Shown: in pieces, positions 34,932-44,045 of the stretch
Position numbering within the stretch: position 1 is the stretch's first letter
How the letters are laid out: each line of letters begins with the position of its first letter
Origin: Sphingobacteriaceae bacterium
GTDB taxonomy: Bacteria; Bacteroidota; Bacteroidia; Sphingobacteriales; Sphingobacteriaceae
Direction of reading: 5' to 3'
DNA: 64,000 nucleotides
Assembly: GCA_014380615.1 (NCBI GenBank)
Contig: JACMJM010000020.1
Location: 1 to 64,000, forward strand
Notes under the pieces: generated by a model
Told to the model about the DNA's origin: nothing
Databases searched by the model: none
What the model saw: the letters and a program-made list of their open reading frames with translations, nothing else
Position numbers and translations under genes: made by a program

Positions 34932-36281
34932 ATGCAATCCTTCGAGCTTAATAAAAGTGATATTCAGCGTGTCAAGCAGGCACTCGAAGCGGATGATGAA
35001 GCTTTAAAAGCTTTGCTGGCGGAGTATCACGCCTCAGAAATTGCCATCTTGTTCGAAACACTTTCGCAGGATGCCCGCGAGCGGATCATCAACATTCTCC
35101 CCTTAGAAATCGCCTCCGAGGTAATTTCTGAGATGAACGTGGAGATTCACCCCGAAAAAATTCTCGATAACCTTCATCCGGACAAGCGTACAGAGATTGT
35201 TGAGGAAATGGACTACGATGATGCCGCCGACATCATCAGCCTTTTATCCGAAGAACGTCAGGATGAAATTCTTGAAGAGCTGGATGAAGAGGATGCCTCA
35301 ACCATACGTAATCTTTTAACTTACGATGAAGATACTGCGGGTGGTTTGATGAACTCGCAGGTGCTGAAAGTAAATAGCAGTCTTACCAAAAAGGAAGCCT
35401 TAGAAGAAATTATCCGCCTTTCCGAAGAGATCGAGGAGTTTTATACCATCAATGTAGTTGATAATTATAATCGTCTGGTTGGAATAGTCTCTCTAAAGGA
35501 TATTATTAAATCCAAGCACTCGGTGCATATCCGTGAGCTGATTAAGGATGATTTCGTTTTTGTTAAAGCCAACACCGATCAGGAGGAGGTAGCCAAATTA
35601 TTATCCCAATATAACCTTACCAGTATCCCGGTTGTGGATGACGAAATGCGCCTTCTGGGCCGCATTACCTTCGATGATGTGATGGATGTTTTGCAGGAAG
35701 AGAATACCGAAGATATGTTGAAAATTTCCGGGGTTTCTGAGGATGAGGAACTATCGGGTAATTGGAAAGAAGCGGTAAAGAGTCGGCTTCCATGGCTTAT
35801 CCTTAATCTGGGTACGGCTTTTCTGGCTGCGTCAGTAATCAGGCATTTTGAACCCACGTTGGGCAGTATTCCTATTCTGGCTGGCTATATGGCTATGATT
35901 GCCGGAATGGGCGGTAATGCAGCAACCCAGGCCCTTGCCGTAACCGTTCGCCGGATCTCTCTGAACGACCTTACTGATAACCAAGCCTATCGTACCGTAT
36001 TGAAAGAATTTACAGTGGGAATGATAAATGGTGCGGTTAATGGTTTTATCGTATTCTTATTCGCATTGTTTTACGATTCAAATCCAATGCTCGGGCTCGT
36101 TATTTTCTCGGCGATGACGGGAAATTTGATTATTGCGGGTGTAGCAGGCTCGAGTATTCCACTGGTGTTGAAAAGAGTTGGCATTGACCCGGCGATAGCG
36201 TCTTCAATTATCATCACAACCTTTACCGACGTATTCGGCTTCTTGTTGTTGCTCGGCCTTGCAAGCGAATTGCTTTTGTAA
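34932..36281 (+). CDS. mgtE: Magnesium transporter MgtE
   Basis: A 449-residue protein with the full MgtE plan: an N domain (about 1-130, ending in acidic repeats such as SEERQDEILEELDEEDASTI and AGGLMNSQ), two CBS domains (about 135-255; EEFYTINVVDNYNRLVGIVS and TSIPVVDDEMRLLGRITFDD), and five membrane helices (about 285-449; PWLILNLGTAFLAASVI, GMGGNAATQALAVTVRRI, the pore-lining signature). It imports Mg2+ and is gated by Mg2+ bound to the N and CBS domains. It stands alone, so its regulation is probably post-translational. Confidence 0.95.
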   Translation: MQSFELNKSDIQRVKQALEADDEALKALLAEYHASEIAILFETLSQDARERIINILPLEIASEVISEMNVEIHPEKILDNLHPDKRTEIVEEMDYDDAADIISLLSEERQDEILEELDEEDASTIRNLLTYDEDTAGGLMNSQVLKVNSSLTKKEALEEIIRLSEEIEEFYTINVVDNYNRLVGIVSLKDIIKSKHSVHIRELIKDDFVFVKANTDQEEVAKLLSQYNLTSIPVVDDEMRLLGRITFDDVMDVLQEENTEDMLKISGVSEDEELSGNWKEAVKSRLPWLILNLGTAFLAASVIRHFEPTLGSIPILAGYMAMIAGMGGNAATQALAVTVRRISLNDLTDNQAYRTVLKEFTVGMINGAVNGFIVFLFALFYDSNPMLGLVIFSAMTGNLIIAGVAGSSIPLVLKRVGIDPAIASSIIITTFTDVFGFLLLLGLASELLL

Positions 36282-36318
36282 ATCCTTATTCCGTCATTCC
36301 TTCATAAAATATTTATCA

Positions 36319-36326
36319 TAAATTTG
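36319..36326 (+). promoter_or_regulatory. Bacteroidota -7 element for bioB
   Basis: TAAATTTG fits TAnnTTTG exactly and lies 28 bases before the bioB ATG. A matching -33 TTTG is not obvious. Confidence 0.5.
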
Positions 36327-36354
36327 CAGGCTATACATCAGGATAGAAATCTAT

Positions 36355-37353
36355 ATGAGCGATACTAGACACGACTGGACAAAAGAAGAAATCTCAGAAA
36401 TTTACCATAGCCCTTTGCTCGATTTAATATATCGTGCGGCTACCATTCATCGCCTAAATAAAGATTACTCGGAGGTTCAAATTAGTAGTTTACTGTCTAT
36501 TAAGACAGGCGGCTGTTCCGAAGATTGCTCATACTGTCCGCAAGCGGCACGCTATAACACTGGTGTAGATGTACATGCGCTCATGTCGGTAGATCAGGTT
36601 ACCGATGCCGCAAAAAAAGCTAAAGACGGCGGTGCTTCACGTTTATGTATGGGAGCTGCCTGGAGAGAAGTGCGCGACAATAGAGATTTTGATAAAGTGA
36701 TAGATATGGTTAAGGCTGTAAATAGCCTTGATATGGAGGTTTGCTGTACTTTGGGTATGTTAACAGAGTCTCAGGCCGCCCGTCTTGCCGATGCCGGTTT
36801 ATATGCCTACAATCATAATTTGGATACATCAGAAGAAGATTATAAGCGAATAATTACAACCCGAACATTTGATGATCGCTTAAAAACGATCGATAATGTT
36901 CGTAAAGCGAAAATAAGTGTGTGTAGTGGCGGTATTATCGGTCTGGGAGAAACGGTAGAAGACCGGATTTCGATGTTAAAAACCTTATCCAATATGCCAC
37001 AGCACCCCGAATCAGTGCCAATTAACGCATTGGTGCCGGTAAAAGGAACACCGATGGAAAATCAACCCAAGGTGCCCATTTGGGATATGATCCGCATGAT
37101 CGCTACAGCAAGAATCATTATGCCTAAAACCGTGGTTCGCCTTTCTGCTGGAAGAACGCAGATGAGTTTAACCGATCAGGCTTTTTGCTTTATGGCCGGA
37201 GCGAATTCTATTTTTGCAGGCGACAAGTTGCTTACAACACCCAACCCCGAATTTAACGAGGATATGCAGATGTTTGAACTGCTAGGTTTAAAACCCCGCG
37301 AAGCGTTTAAAAATGGCCGCCCGGTAGGTAAGCAGGAAGAAATTTCGATTTAG
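36355..37353 (+). CDS. bioB: Biotin synthase
   Basis: A 332-residue radical-SAM enzyme. The cluster motif is C54-x3-C58-x2-C61 in GGCSEDCSYCPQAARY. The second-cluster region includes MEVCCTLGM and a conserved Arg in VRLSAGRTQMS. The N-terminal DWTKEEISEIYHSPLLDLIY is typical. It inserts sulfur into dethiobiotin, consuming one [2Fe-2S] cluster. No other bio gene is nearby. A DsbA-family gene follows after 70 bases on the same strand. Confidence 0.96.
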   Translation: MSDTRHDWTKEEISEIYHSPLLDLIYRAATIHRLNKDYSEVQISSLLSIKTGGCSEDCSYCPQAARYNTGVDVHALMSVDQVTDAAKKAKDGGASRLCMGAAWREVRDNRDFDKVIDMVKAVNSLDMEVCCTLGMLTESQAARLADAGLYAYNHNLDTSEEDYKRIITTRTFDDRLKTIDNVRKAKISVCSGGIIGLGETVEDRISMLKTLSNMPQHPESVPINALVPVKGTPMENQPKVPIWDMIRMIATARIIMPKTVVRLSAGRTQMSLTDQAFCFMAGANSIFAGDKLLTTPNPEFNEDMQMFELLGLKPREAFKNGRPVGKQEEISI

Positions 37354-37423
37354 AACTTTTAAACTTCTCGATTGTCTGTTTAAAGATACTCAGGGCTTGT
37401 GTGTGTTTAGTGCCTTCGAAAGT

Positions 37424-38065
37424 ATGAAACCCAAGATAATCTACGTTTATGATGCCCTTTGCGGCTGGTGCTACGGATTTAGCCCCGTGATCAAATCTGT
37501 GTACGAGCGCTATCAGGATCGTTTTGATTTCGATGTTATAAGCGGTGGGATGATGTTGGGCACCCGTACAGGCCCCATTGATGTAGTTGCGCCGTTTATA
37601 AAAACAGCTTACCATACGGTTGAAGAAGTTACTGGGGTTGCTTTTGGCGAAGGATTTCTTCGGGAAGTGGAAAAAGGAGATATGATTCTGGATTCTGAAA
37701 AGCCTGCTATTGGGCTTTGCGTATTCAAGTATTATCATCCCCGCAAGGCCGTCTTATTTGCTCATGATATTCAGAACAGTATTAATTTCGACGGCAAAGC
37801 ACCTAACGATGAAGATATATACCGATACATTGCGGTAAATTACGGCATCGATCCCGATGAGTTTATCCATAAGATGCATGAGGAAGAATTTAAACAAGCT
37901 GCTTATTATGAATTCGCACTTGCAAAACAGCTTCAGGTTTCCGGATATCCCGCCGCATTCATTCAATCTGCGGATAATCATTTTTATATGATTGCGAAAG
38001 GATTTACCCGATTGGAGGATTTAGAAGTACGGATAGAGAATGTAATAAAGGAAATCAGCGGTTAA
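37424..38065 (+). CDS. DsbA-family thioredoxin-fold protein
   Basis: The start is placed at the ATG at 37424 (MKPKIIYVYDALCGWCYGFS), which puts the active-site C13-GW-C16 at the usual distance from the N-terminus; the TTG at 37397 would add nine residues. The 213-residue protein has the FrnE/DsbA-like helical insert (FFxx-like EFKQAAYYEFALAKQLQVSG) and the cis-Pro loop GYPAAFIQ. There is no signal peptide, so it acts in the cytoplasm, perhaps as a disulfide isomerase or glutathione-linked reductase. The 3' end overlaps the FUSC gene on the other strand by 4 bases. Confidence 0.88.
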   Translation: MKPKIIYVYDALCGWCYGFSPVIKSVYERYQDRFDFDVISGGMMLGTRTGPIDVVAPFIKTAYHTVEEVTGVAFGEGFLREVEKGDMILDSEKPAIGLCVFKYYHPRKAVLFAHDIQNSINFDGKAPNDEDIYRYIAVNYGIDPDEFIHKMHEEEFKQAAYYEFALAKQLQVSGYPAAFIQSADNHFYMIAKGFTRLEDLEVRIENVIKEISG

Positions 38066-40227
38066 GCTGGTTGTATTGTTTCCCTTTTCGGGGATTCTGG
38101 TGTACTTCTTTCCATTTCTGAACAAATTTTCAATAAATCACCCGCTACATTATTCACAAAGCCCAGTTGTTCTGTAATCAGTTTACTGTCGATAGTGTCT
38201 TCAATAACTTTTAAGAAAGGTTCTGAAACCCGAATTTCGGGTACTTCGAGCTTTTCTTCATCGTATTTTAATACATGTATCGCTTCATATAATTGATAAA
38301 GCGCTTTTCTGATAGATTTTATGTGAACCGGATTCACTTGCTTTGTTTCACCTCCCCGAAGAGTTGCAACCAGTGTGGCTATGTAAGAAGAAAGCATGTG
38401 ATTCAGCACGATAAACTTATTCACTTCACGTACGTTTCTTTGCTTGTTTTTGGGTTCCGAAAGCATACGCTGCAATGCGGATCCCATAGCAGCAGAGCTG
38501 AGGTATAACTCTTTGCGTATCAATTTATATTCTGTAATGTTAAATCCCCTACCGGTAAGGCCTTCGGCTACATCATGCAGATAATTGTAATTTGCCAGCA
38601 AAAGCCTTCTCATATAGCCCTTAAGCATAGGATATTCCCAGGAAGGGAAAATAAAATAGCTGGCTATAAGAGCAATAGATGATCCAATAAACGTATCTAT
38701 TATTCTCTCGCGTACAATGTTAAGATCACCGAAACCGATAAAACTAAACATGATAAGTATGAAGGGAGTCATAAATAATACACTCACAACATAGTTTAGC
38801 CGTTGAAAACTGTAAGCCCCGATCATAAATATCAATAAAAAAGCAAACCGCACAGTTTCATCTTTTATAAAATAGATAATCAGCGCGCCTGCAATTCCTC
38901 CAACAAAAGTTCCGATGAGGCGCTGATAATTTCTTTGTTTGGAAAGGCTATAGGCGGGTTTAAGGATCACCAGAATAGTTAATAATATCCAGTAACTATG
39001 GGCGCCAGTTGTTAGTTTGGAAATCAGGTAACCAATAACACAAACAATCGCTACCCGAATAGAGTGGCGGAAGATGGAAGATTTAAATGTAAGATTTTCG
39101 TAAAACAGCTTTAAATCGAGATTTTGGTGAGTAACGAATCTTCCCAGATCTTTCTCCGAACTCATATTCATATCACCCAGCTTTTTCTCTTTGAAATAAC
39201 TGTAAATAGTTTGAATGCGGCTGATAATGTTCCGGATGTTTACCAGGATCTTTTTGAGTACCAGGTTATTTTCTGTTTGATCAATGCTGGCTTTTAATTG
39301 TGTTAGCTGAGGTTGAAAATCGTATAAAGGTTTAAGCCGTTCATTGGCGTTGATATCCACTCCCATATTTTCGAGCTCATTGCCGATGTTTTGAATAATG
39401 GTATTGAATTCTGCTAAAACTTTATTTGCGCCGTATGTCGACCGAACGGCTCTATAATCGTAGTGCGTAGCCATGCTTTGTTCAAAAACATCATTAAGAT
39501 CCGAAAATATAAGTACCAGCAATCTAGCCGTATTGGTTTGATACCTCACAATCATTTTATTCTTAAACAAAACTTCCCTGACATTATCCTGCTGCTCATG
39601 AACAATAATTTGCTGGGCGATAAGCTTTTCGTAATTCTCATCGGGGTCTATTTCGATGTTGTAAAAGTTAGCTTTGAGTTTTAGGTATTCGCCAATGGCT
39701 ATCACGCATTCGCCCAATGTATGCTGCGCGATGCGGTAGGGCCTTAGCTGTGAAACAGCAAGGCTCAAAGTCATGTACCAGAGCCCGCCCGCTGCAAGGT
39801 AGCCTGTATAGGCCAACAAAGTTGTAAAGCTGAATTTTTGATCTATGGTTAAAATCATGATAATCAATACTGCTGTAGAAATAGCCGATGCCCGATTACC
39901 ATAAATATTAAACATTGAAAAGAAAAAGCAAAGCAGGAAGAGTTCGACGGCAATTAACACCGGGTACTGATTAATAGATCCGGTGAGAAATGCGGTGAAG
40001 AGCATAAATAAAATGCAAACCAGCATGGCATTTCTTTTATGCGCTACGGGGCCGGGATTATCAGGAACACTGGTGGTTATGGCACCCAAAGAGATAGCGA
40101 TGCCAGTTTCGAGGTGCCCCATTTGAGCAAGAATAAGAGGGGGTAAGATAACCCCGAAGGTAATTCTCAACCCATCCGAAAAATATTGGCTAAAAAGAAA
40201 CTTTCTGATTTCTTTAGTTTGCTGCAT
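38062..40227 (-). CDS. FUSC family inner-membrane protein (YccS-like)
   Basis: A 721-residue protein with two groups of about six membrane segments (about 15-160 and 395-530), each followed by a helical cytoplasmic region. FUSC-type sequence includes RVAIVCVIGYLISKLTTGAH, SYWILLTILVILKP and RLIGTFVGGIAGALIIY. Relatives form aromatic-acid or fusaric-acid exporters, usually with a partner; none is present here. The gene is monocistronic, with over 1 kb of noncoding sequence upstream of its start. Confidence 0.9.
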   Translation of the reverse strand: MQQTKEIRKFLFSQYFSDGLRITFGVILPPLILAQMGHLETGIAISLGAITTSVPDNPGPVAHKRNAMLVCILFMLFTAFLTGSINQYPVLIAVELFLLCFFFSMFNIYGNRASAISTAVLIIMILTIDQKFSFTTLLAYTGYLAAGGLWYMTLSLAVSQLRPYRIAQHTLGECVIAIGEYLKLKANFYNIEIDPDENYEKLIAQQIIVHEQQDNVREVLFKNKMIVRYQTNTARLLVLIFSDLNDVFEQSMATHYDYRAVRSTYGANKVLAEFNTIIQNIGNELENMGVDINANERLKPLYDFQPQLTQLKASIDQTENNLVLKKILVNIRNIISRIQTIYSYFKEKKLGDMNMSSEKDLGRFVTHQNLDLKLFYENLTFKSSIFRHSIRVAIVCVIGYLISKLTTGAHSYWILLTILVILKPAYSLSKQRNYQRLIGTFVGGIAGALIIYFIKDETVRFAFLLIFMIGAYSFQRLNYVVSVLFMTPFILIMFSFIGFGDLNIVRERIIDTFIGSSIALIASYFIFPSWEYPMLKGYMRRLLLANYNYLHDVAEGLTGRGFNITEYKLIRKELYLSSAAMGSALQRMLSEPKNKQRNVREVNKFIVLNHMLSSYIATLVATLRGGETKQVNPVHIKSIRKALYQLYEAIHVLKYDEEKLEVPEIRVSEPFLKVIEDTIDSKLITEQLGFVNNVAGDLLKICSEMERSTPESPKRETIQPA

Positions 40228-40608
40228 TCTATACCGCTTTTTGCTAAGTTAAAAAAAGGCGTAAAATAGCGTATCTAAATCTTTTTAAATTACATATCTC
40301 GTATAAAACAGCCTATTATCCTATACCAAAGCTTTATTTCAATCTTACTTTACTCCGCATTAAAATTTCTGCCTGGGCATGAATGATGATTGAGGTTTTG
40401 TTAAAATAAAATCGGATTTTGTGAATAAATACAGAATTCTAAAATTTGAACTTTGGCATTAACAGGGCTTAGCTAATCTATGATATTAACACCCGGAATT
40501 TAATCGTCTTTATTTAAAGGGTATAAAAGCCTGTTTTTCATATTTTAAAATGTTAATATCCAGGTTTTTAATGTTTAAAATATGTCTATAAGTTTTCGCG
40601 AAAATATC

Positions 40609-40639
40609 TTGACAGAATTGCTTTTAGCCCCTATATTAG
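40609..40639 (+). promoter_or_regulatory. Promoter of ncRNA candidate 1
   Basis: TTG (40609-40611) and TATATTAG (40632-40639) are separated by exactly 20 bases, the same architecture as the promoter of ncRNA 2. TTCTATCAA follows in both. Confidence 0.6.
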
Positions 40640-40644
40640 TTCTA

Positions 40645-40988
40645 TCAAGTACAACGTTCTTTAACAGCCTGAAAAAAAACAAAAGATCTCCTGGCCACGT
40701 AGCCAAAGGGATATCCGGAGTTTTAAATAACAAAGATATCCGGGCCTTGTAGCCGTATGGATTTCCAAACGTTAAAAGGGCGCAGACAGCTCCGGGAATA
40801 CGTTCCTGATAGAATACTGTCGCCACAGGCAAATTAGAGGTGAGCTGTTCTTTAGGAATGCGAACCAATAATAAAAAGATTTCAGAAATGTTATCAAAGA
40901 AATTAAGGCTTGAACCTTTTTTGGCCGCTACGGTGGTTAAAGATTGCAAACGGGAATTTATCGCAAAAACGATAGTTCCCGTTTTTTT
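40645..40988 (+). ncRNA. Structured noncoding RNA candidate 1 (about 344 nt)
   Basis: The interval is bounded by a promoter-like element (TTG, 20 bases, TATATTAG) and a strong terminator, and has no convincing coding frame. The 5' end TTCTATCAAGTACAACGTTC aligns with the 5' end of the second candidate. Inside are two tandem 46-base hairpin units (40682-40727 and 40732-40777), each with a GGCC, GTAGCC pair flanked by GATnTCC and GGATnTCC. The start and end are estimates from the elements. I do not recognise it as RNase P RNA, tmRNA, 6S RNA or SRP RNA. A 124-codon frame runs antisense but looks accidental. Confidence 0.6.
40949..40988 (+). terminator. Terminator of ncRNA candidate 1
   Basis: AACGGGAA pairs with TTCCCGTT, and an inner TATCG / CGATA stem closes a caaaaa loop. 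Seven T residues follow. The outer arms are the same as in terminator 2. Confidence 0.88.
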
Positions 40989-41061
40989 ATGAGTGTTTTT
41001 TGGTTGTTAATAACTTGTTAGTTGCTGTTAGTAAGCTGTTTATAAAAAATATATTTTTTTC

Positions 41062-41092
41062 TTGGTACCAATGGCTAAATCCGCTACTTTAG
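41062..41092 (+). promoter_or_regulatory. Promoter of ncRNA candidate 2
   Basis: TTG (41062-41064), 20 bases, TACTTTAG (41085-41092), then ATTCTATCAA. Both spacing and downstream word match the promoter of candidate 1. Confidence 0.6.
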
Positions 41093-41097
41093 ATTCT

Positions 41098-41364
41098 ATC
41101 AAACACAACGTACTTTGATAGCCTCAGATTAAGAGAAAAAGCTTCGGCTTAAAAACTTACGAAAAGAGCGAAAGCTTTGAGAAGGCATACCGGAAAATAA
41201 GTGGAACTCTACGGAGAGAAGCTTTTAGAAAGTAGAGCGGAAATTGCCCTGAAAAGCGATGGAAGCATTCGAAGAAACGAGTTTTGAGAGCTTTATAGAA
41301 TTACGGTTTTATAAGGTTGAAACGGGAATCCAAATCTCACGAGGCGGGTTCCCGTTTTGTTTTT
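41098..41364 (+). ncRNA. Structured noncoding RNA candidate 2 (about 267 nt)
   Basis: It begins with a perfect hairpin CTATCAAA / TTTGATAG (41096-41121) around CACAACGTAC; the same region of candidate 1 is a diverged form. The body is purine-rich with repeated AAGCTT words (for example GAAAAAGCTTCGGCTT and GAGAAGCTTTTAG) that can form short stems. It ends in a strong terminator sharing its arms with candidate 1. Its 3' end converges on the kup stop codon 13 bases away. Bounds are estimates. No known RNA family is recognised. Confidence 0.6.
41321..41364 (+). terminator. Terminator of ncRNA candidate 2, shared with kup
   Basis: The 11-base arms AACGGGAATCC and GGGTTCCCGTT pair with one wobble and are followed by a T-rich run. 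Lying between two convergent units, it may stop transcription of kup on the minus strand too. Confidence 0.85.
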
Positions 41365-41376
41365 AACCTGTGATCT

Positions 41377-43341
41377 TTATTTTACTAATCTCACTAACTG
41401 TATATTTTGCATGGGTTGATAAATCAAAGGGATATGCTCTACAATTACATCGCTTTTATCTAAGCCGAACGCCTTTTCATCACTTTGTCCCAACTCTTTG
41501 AGTTTGAAATAGGCACTAAGCAGCAGGCCCTCGCGAAGTGCATAATCGTTTTCAACCGACAAGAACTTTTCGATTACTACAAATTTGAAATCTGGTTCAG
41601 GATTATATTTTGTTGATCCGTCAGGGCGGATATGAAGATTTAATTCTTTATTTAACACCAGATCCTGTACTATTTTTTTAAAGTACATCTCCGTTTTCGG
41701 TTGGATTCGGAACCCCAGATTTATATTAACTTTAATCACCTTGTCATCTATTAACTCCGAAACATTGTAACTCAAAGTATAAGGCTCCTCAGTGCGGTTG
41801 AGATGAACAAACCAATAAACGTCAGCTCTTTTGGGCTTTTTTGAAAATATCGACCGTATAATTTTTTCTTCAATCTGAGACCTGTTATTTGCTTTAGTAA
41901 GATAAATGAGGTGGGTTGAAAACTTTGGAATAGAATCGTCAGTACTTAGGTCGATTAAATCTGAAGTATATTTCCCTATCTCCACAAAATTCACAAACCT
42001 GTTATTGATTCTCCGGGCATAATACCAGATGTACATTACCATAAAAATAAACAGTTCGAAAAACAGAAACATCCATCTCTCTTTAATCTTGGCAACATTT
42101 GCAACAAAGAATGATGTTTCTATTAATGCGAAAACCAAAATTATGGCGGCCACATACCATCTGTTCCATTTTAATCTGAAAAGCAAAAAGTAATTAAGCA
42201 GTATGGTGGTCATCATCATAGCGATGGTGATCGAAAATCCGTAAGCAGCTTCCATATGTGTAGATGCCCGGAAATACAAGATCATCATTACACAACCAAC
42301 CCAGAGTATCGTATTAACGCTCGGAATGTAGATTTGTCCTTTAATATCCGAGGGTTGGATAACGGTTACCCGGGGCCAAAAATTGAGGTTCATGGCCTCA
42401 CTGACTAAGGTAAACGACCCGCTTATAAGTGCCTGCGAAGCAATTATAGCGGCGGCCGTCGCGATAATTACACTGGGGAGCAAAAACCAGTGCGGCATCA
42501 TTTCAAAAAACGGGTTCAATCCGTTTAAATTTTTAAAGTCTTGATTCATAACCCATGCGGCCTGCCCGGCATAGTTAATCAACAGGCTTATTTTCACGAA
42601 GATCCAGGTGATGCGGATGTTTTTAATTCCGCAATGCCCCAAGTCGCTGTACAATGCTTCGGCCCCGGTAGTACAAAGAAAAACTGCTCCCAACAGCCAA
42701 AAACCATGCGGATAGTCAACCAGCAGATGATATCCGTAAACAGGATTAAATGCTTTGAGTACCTCGGGATGATGTACTAATTGTGCCCCGCCTGATACAA
42801 GAAGCATGGTGAACCATGCCGTCATGATGGGGCCGAAGGATTTTCCGATTGCCTGAGTTCCAAATCGCTGAAAGAAAAAAAGGGCCGATATTATAGCAAC
42901 CACAATACCAATAGTGAGGTTATTGCCCGGAACTATAATATTCTCTAATCCTTTAACTGTATTTAAGCCTTCAATTGCAGATGCAATAGATATAGGCGGA
43001 GTAATAATTCCGTCGGCCAGCAAAGTGGTAGCACCAATGATGGTTGGTATCACCAAACGTTTACTGTAGCGTCTTACAAGGGCATACAATGAAAACGCAC
43101 CTCCTTCGCCCTGGTTATCTGCCCTTAACGTGAGCCAAACGTATTTAACCGTTGTTTGAAAGAACAGGGTCCAGAATATCAGTGAGATTCCTCCGTAAAC
43201 CAATGTTTCATTTATCGTACGCTCGCCAATAACGGCTTTGAGAACGTATAAAGGACTGGTGCCAATATCTCCGTAAATTATTCCGAGTGCAACCAATAGC
43301 GAAGCCAGGGTCACTTTGTCGAGACCATTTTTTGTGTTCAT
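41377..43341 (-). CDS. kup: KUP-family potassium transporter
   Basis: A 654-residue protein with about twelve membrane helices in residues 15-440 and a cytoplasmic tail. Signatures are ALGIIYGDIGTSPLYVLKAV near the start, LRADNQGEGGAFSLYALVRR, and ADGIITPPISIASAIEGL. It imports K+ with protons. In this operon it is the last gene, 14 bases after a KdpE-like regulator that follows a KdpD-like kinase. The usual partner of such regulators, the KdpFABC pump, is absent. Confidence 0.95.
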   Translation of the reverse strand: MNTKNGLDKVTLASLLVALGIIYGDIGTSPLYVLKAVIGERTINETLVYGGISLIFWTLFFQTTVKYVWLTLRADNQGEGGAFSLYALVRRYSKRLVIPTIIGATTLLADGIITPPISIASAIEGLNTVKGLENIIVPGNNLTIGIVVAIISALFFFQRFGTQAIGKSFGPIMTAWFTMLLVSGGAQLVHHPEVLKAFNPVYGYHLLVDYPHGFWLLGAVFLCTTGAEALYSDLGHCGIKNIRITWIFVKISLLINYAGQAAWVMNQDFKNLNGLNPFFEMMPHWFLLPSVIIATAAAIIASQALISGSFTLVSEAMNLNFWPRVTVIQPSDIKGQIYIPSVNTILWVGCVMMILYFRASTHMEAAYGFSITIAMMMTTILLNYFLLFRLKWNRWYVAAIILVFALIETSFFVANVAKIKERWMFLFFELFIFMVMYIWYYARRINNRFVNFVEIGKYTSDLIDLSTDDSIPKFSTHLIYLTKANNRSQIEEKIIRSIFSKKPKRADVYWFVHLNRTEEPYTLSYNVSELIDDKVIKVNINLGFRIQPKTEMYFKKIVQDLVLNKELNLHIRPDGSTKYNPEPDFKFVVIEKFLSVENDYALREGLLLSAYFKLKELGQSDEKAFGLDKSDVIVEHIPLIYQPMQNIQLVRLVK

Positions 43342-43355
43342 TTTTTATGTTGTTT

Positions 43356-44045
43356 TTAAACGGGGTTGATTACAAACCGATAGCCTACCCCCGATTCGGT
43401 AATAATAATTTCCGGGCGGTTAGGGTCTTTTTCAAGTTTCTTTCTTAGCTGAGCAATAAATACACGCAGGTACTGGGATTGATTGATATAGCCGGGGCCC
43501 CAAACTTCTCTCAGCAGGAAATAATGGGTTAACACCTTGCCTTCATTTTTAACGAGAACCGAGAGTAGGGTATATTCGGTAGCAGTTAATCGAATATTCT
43601 CCGAACTCTTTTTTACTGTACGGGCAACGAGATTAATTTCAAGATCGCCGCAGTTGATAACCTGATTCCCGTCTTCATTAAAACTGTTGCGCAGCGAAGA
43701 GCGAATTCTGGCTTGCAGTTCGCCTGTTCTGAAAGGCTTAAGCAGGTAATCGTTGGCTCCGTTGTCTAGGGCCCTGATAATATCGGTTTCGTCGCTTTGC
43801 ACCGATAATATGATGATGGGGTTTGTATACCACTCCCTTAATTTTTGAAGGATGGTATGGCCGCTCTCGTCGGGCAAGCCTAAATCGAGAATAATAAGTT
43901 CGGGCGGATGATTTGCCGCCATAAGTATTCCCTCCTTACCGGTAGACGCCTGTCTTACGGTATATCCACTGCTTTCGAGTGTGATTTCAAGAAGTTTTCG
44001 TATCTGCGCCTCGTCGTCTATAATAAGGATTTCTGCTTTACTCAT
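43356..44045 (-). CDS. kdpE: KdpE-like OmpR-family response regulator
   Basis: A 229-residue protein: receiver domain 1-115 with ILIIDDEAQIRKLLEI, acceptor Asp in LIILDLGLPDESG and Lys in DYLLKPF, then a winged-helix domain at 130-226 (VLVKNEGKVLTHYFLLREVW, QYLRVFIAQLRKKLE, and VGYRF). It overlaps the kinase gene by 8 bases, so the pair is translationally coupled. Its likely target is the operon's own promoter and thus kup. The KdpE name rests on the pairing with a DUF4118 kinase and on sequence character. Confidence 0.9.
   Translation of the reverse strand: MSKAEILIIDDEAQIRKLLEITLESSGYTVRQASTGKEGILMAANHPPELIILDLGLPDESGHTILQKLREWYTNPIIILSVQSDETDIIRALDNGANDYLLKPFRTGELQARIRSSLRNSFNEDGNQVINCGDLEINLVARTVKKSSENIRLTATEYTLLSVLVKNEGKVLTHYFLLREVWGPGYINQSQYLRVFIAQLRKKLEKDPNRPEIIITESGVGYRFVINPV

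Noticed and set aside
36290-36354. A riboswitch or BirA operator upstream of bioB
   Set aside because: The leader is only about 20 bases after the -7 element and has no long dyad, so neither can be supported.
40575-40949. A 124-codon minus-strand frame across ncRNA candidate 1
   Set aside because: It runs through the hairpin units and promoter of candidate 1 and has no recognisable motif, and the region's features fit an RNA gene on the other strand.
41259-41366. A 35-codon plus-strand frame starting MEAFEETSF at the 3' end of ncRNA candidate 2
   Set aside because: It reads through the terminator stem and ends in its T run, and no start signal is visible; it is most likely chance.
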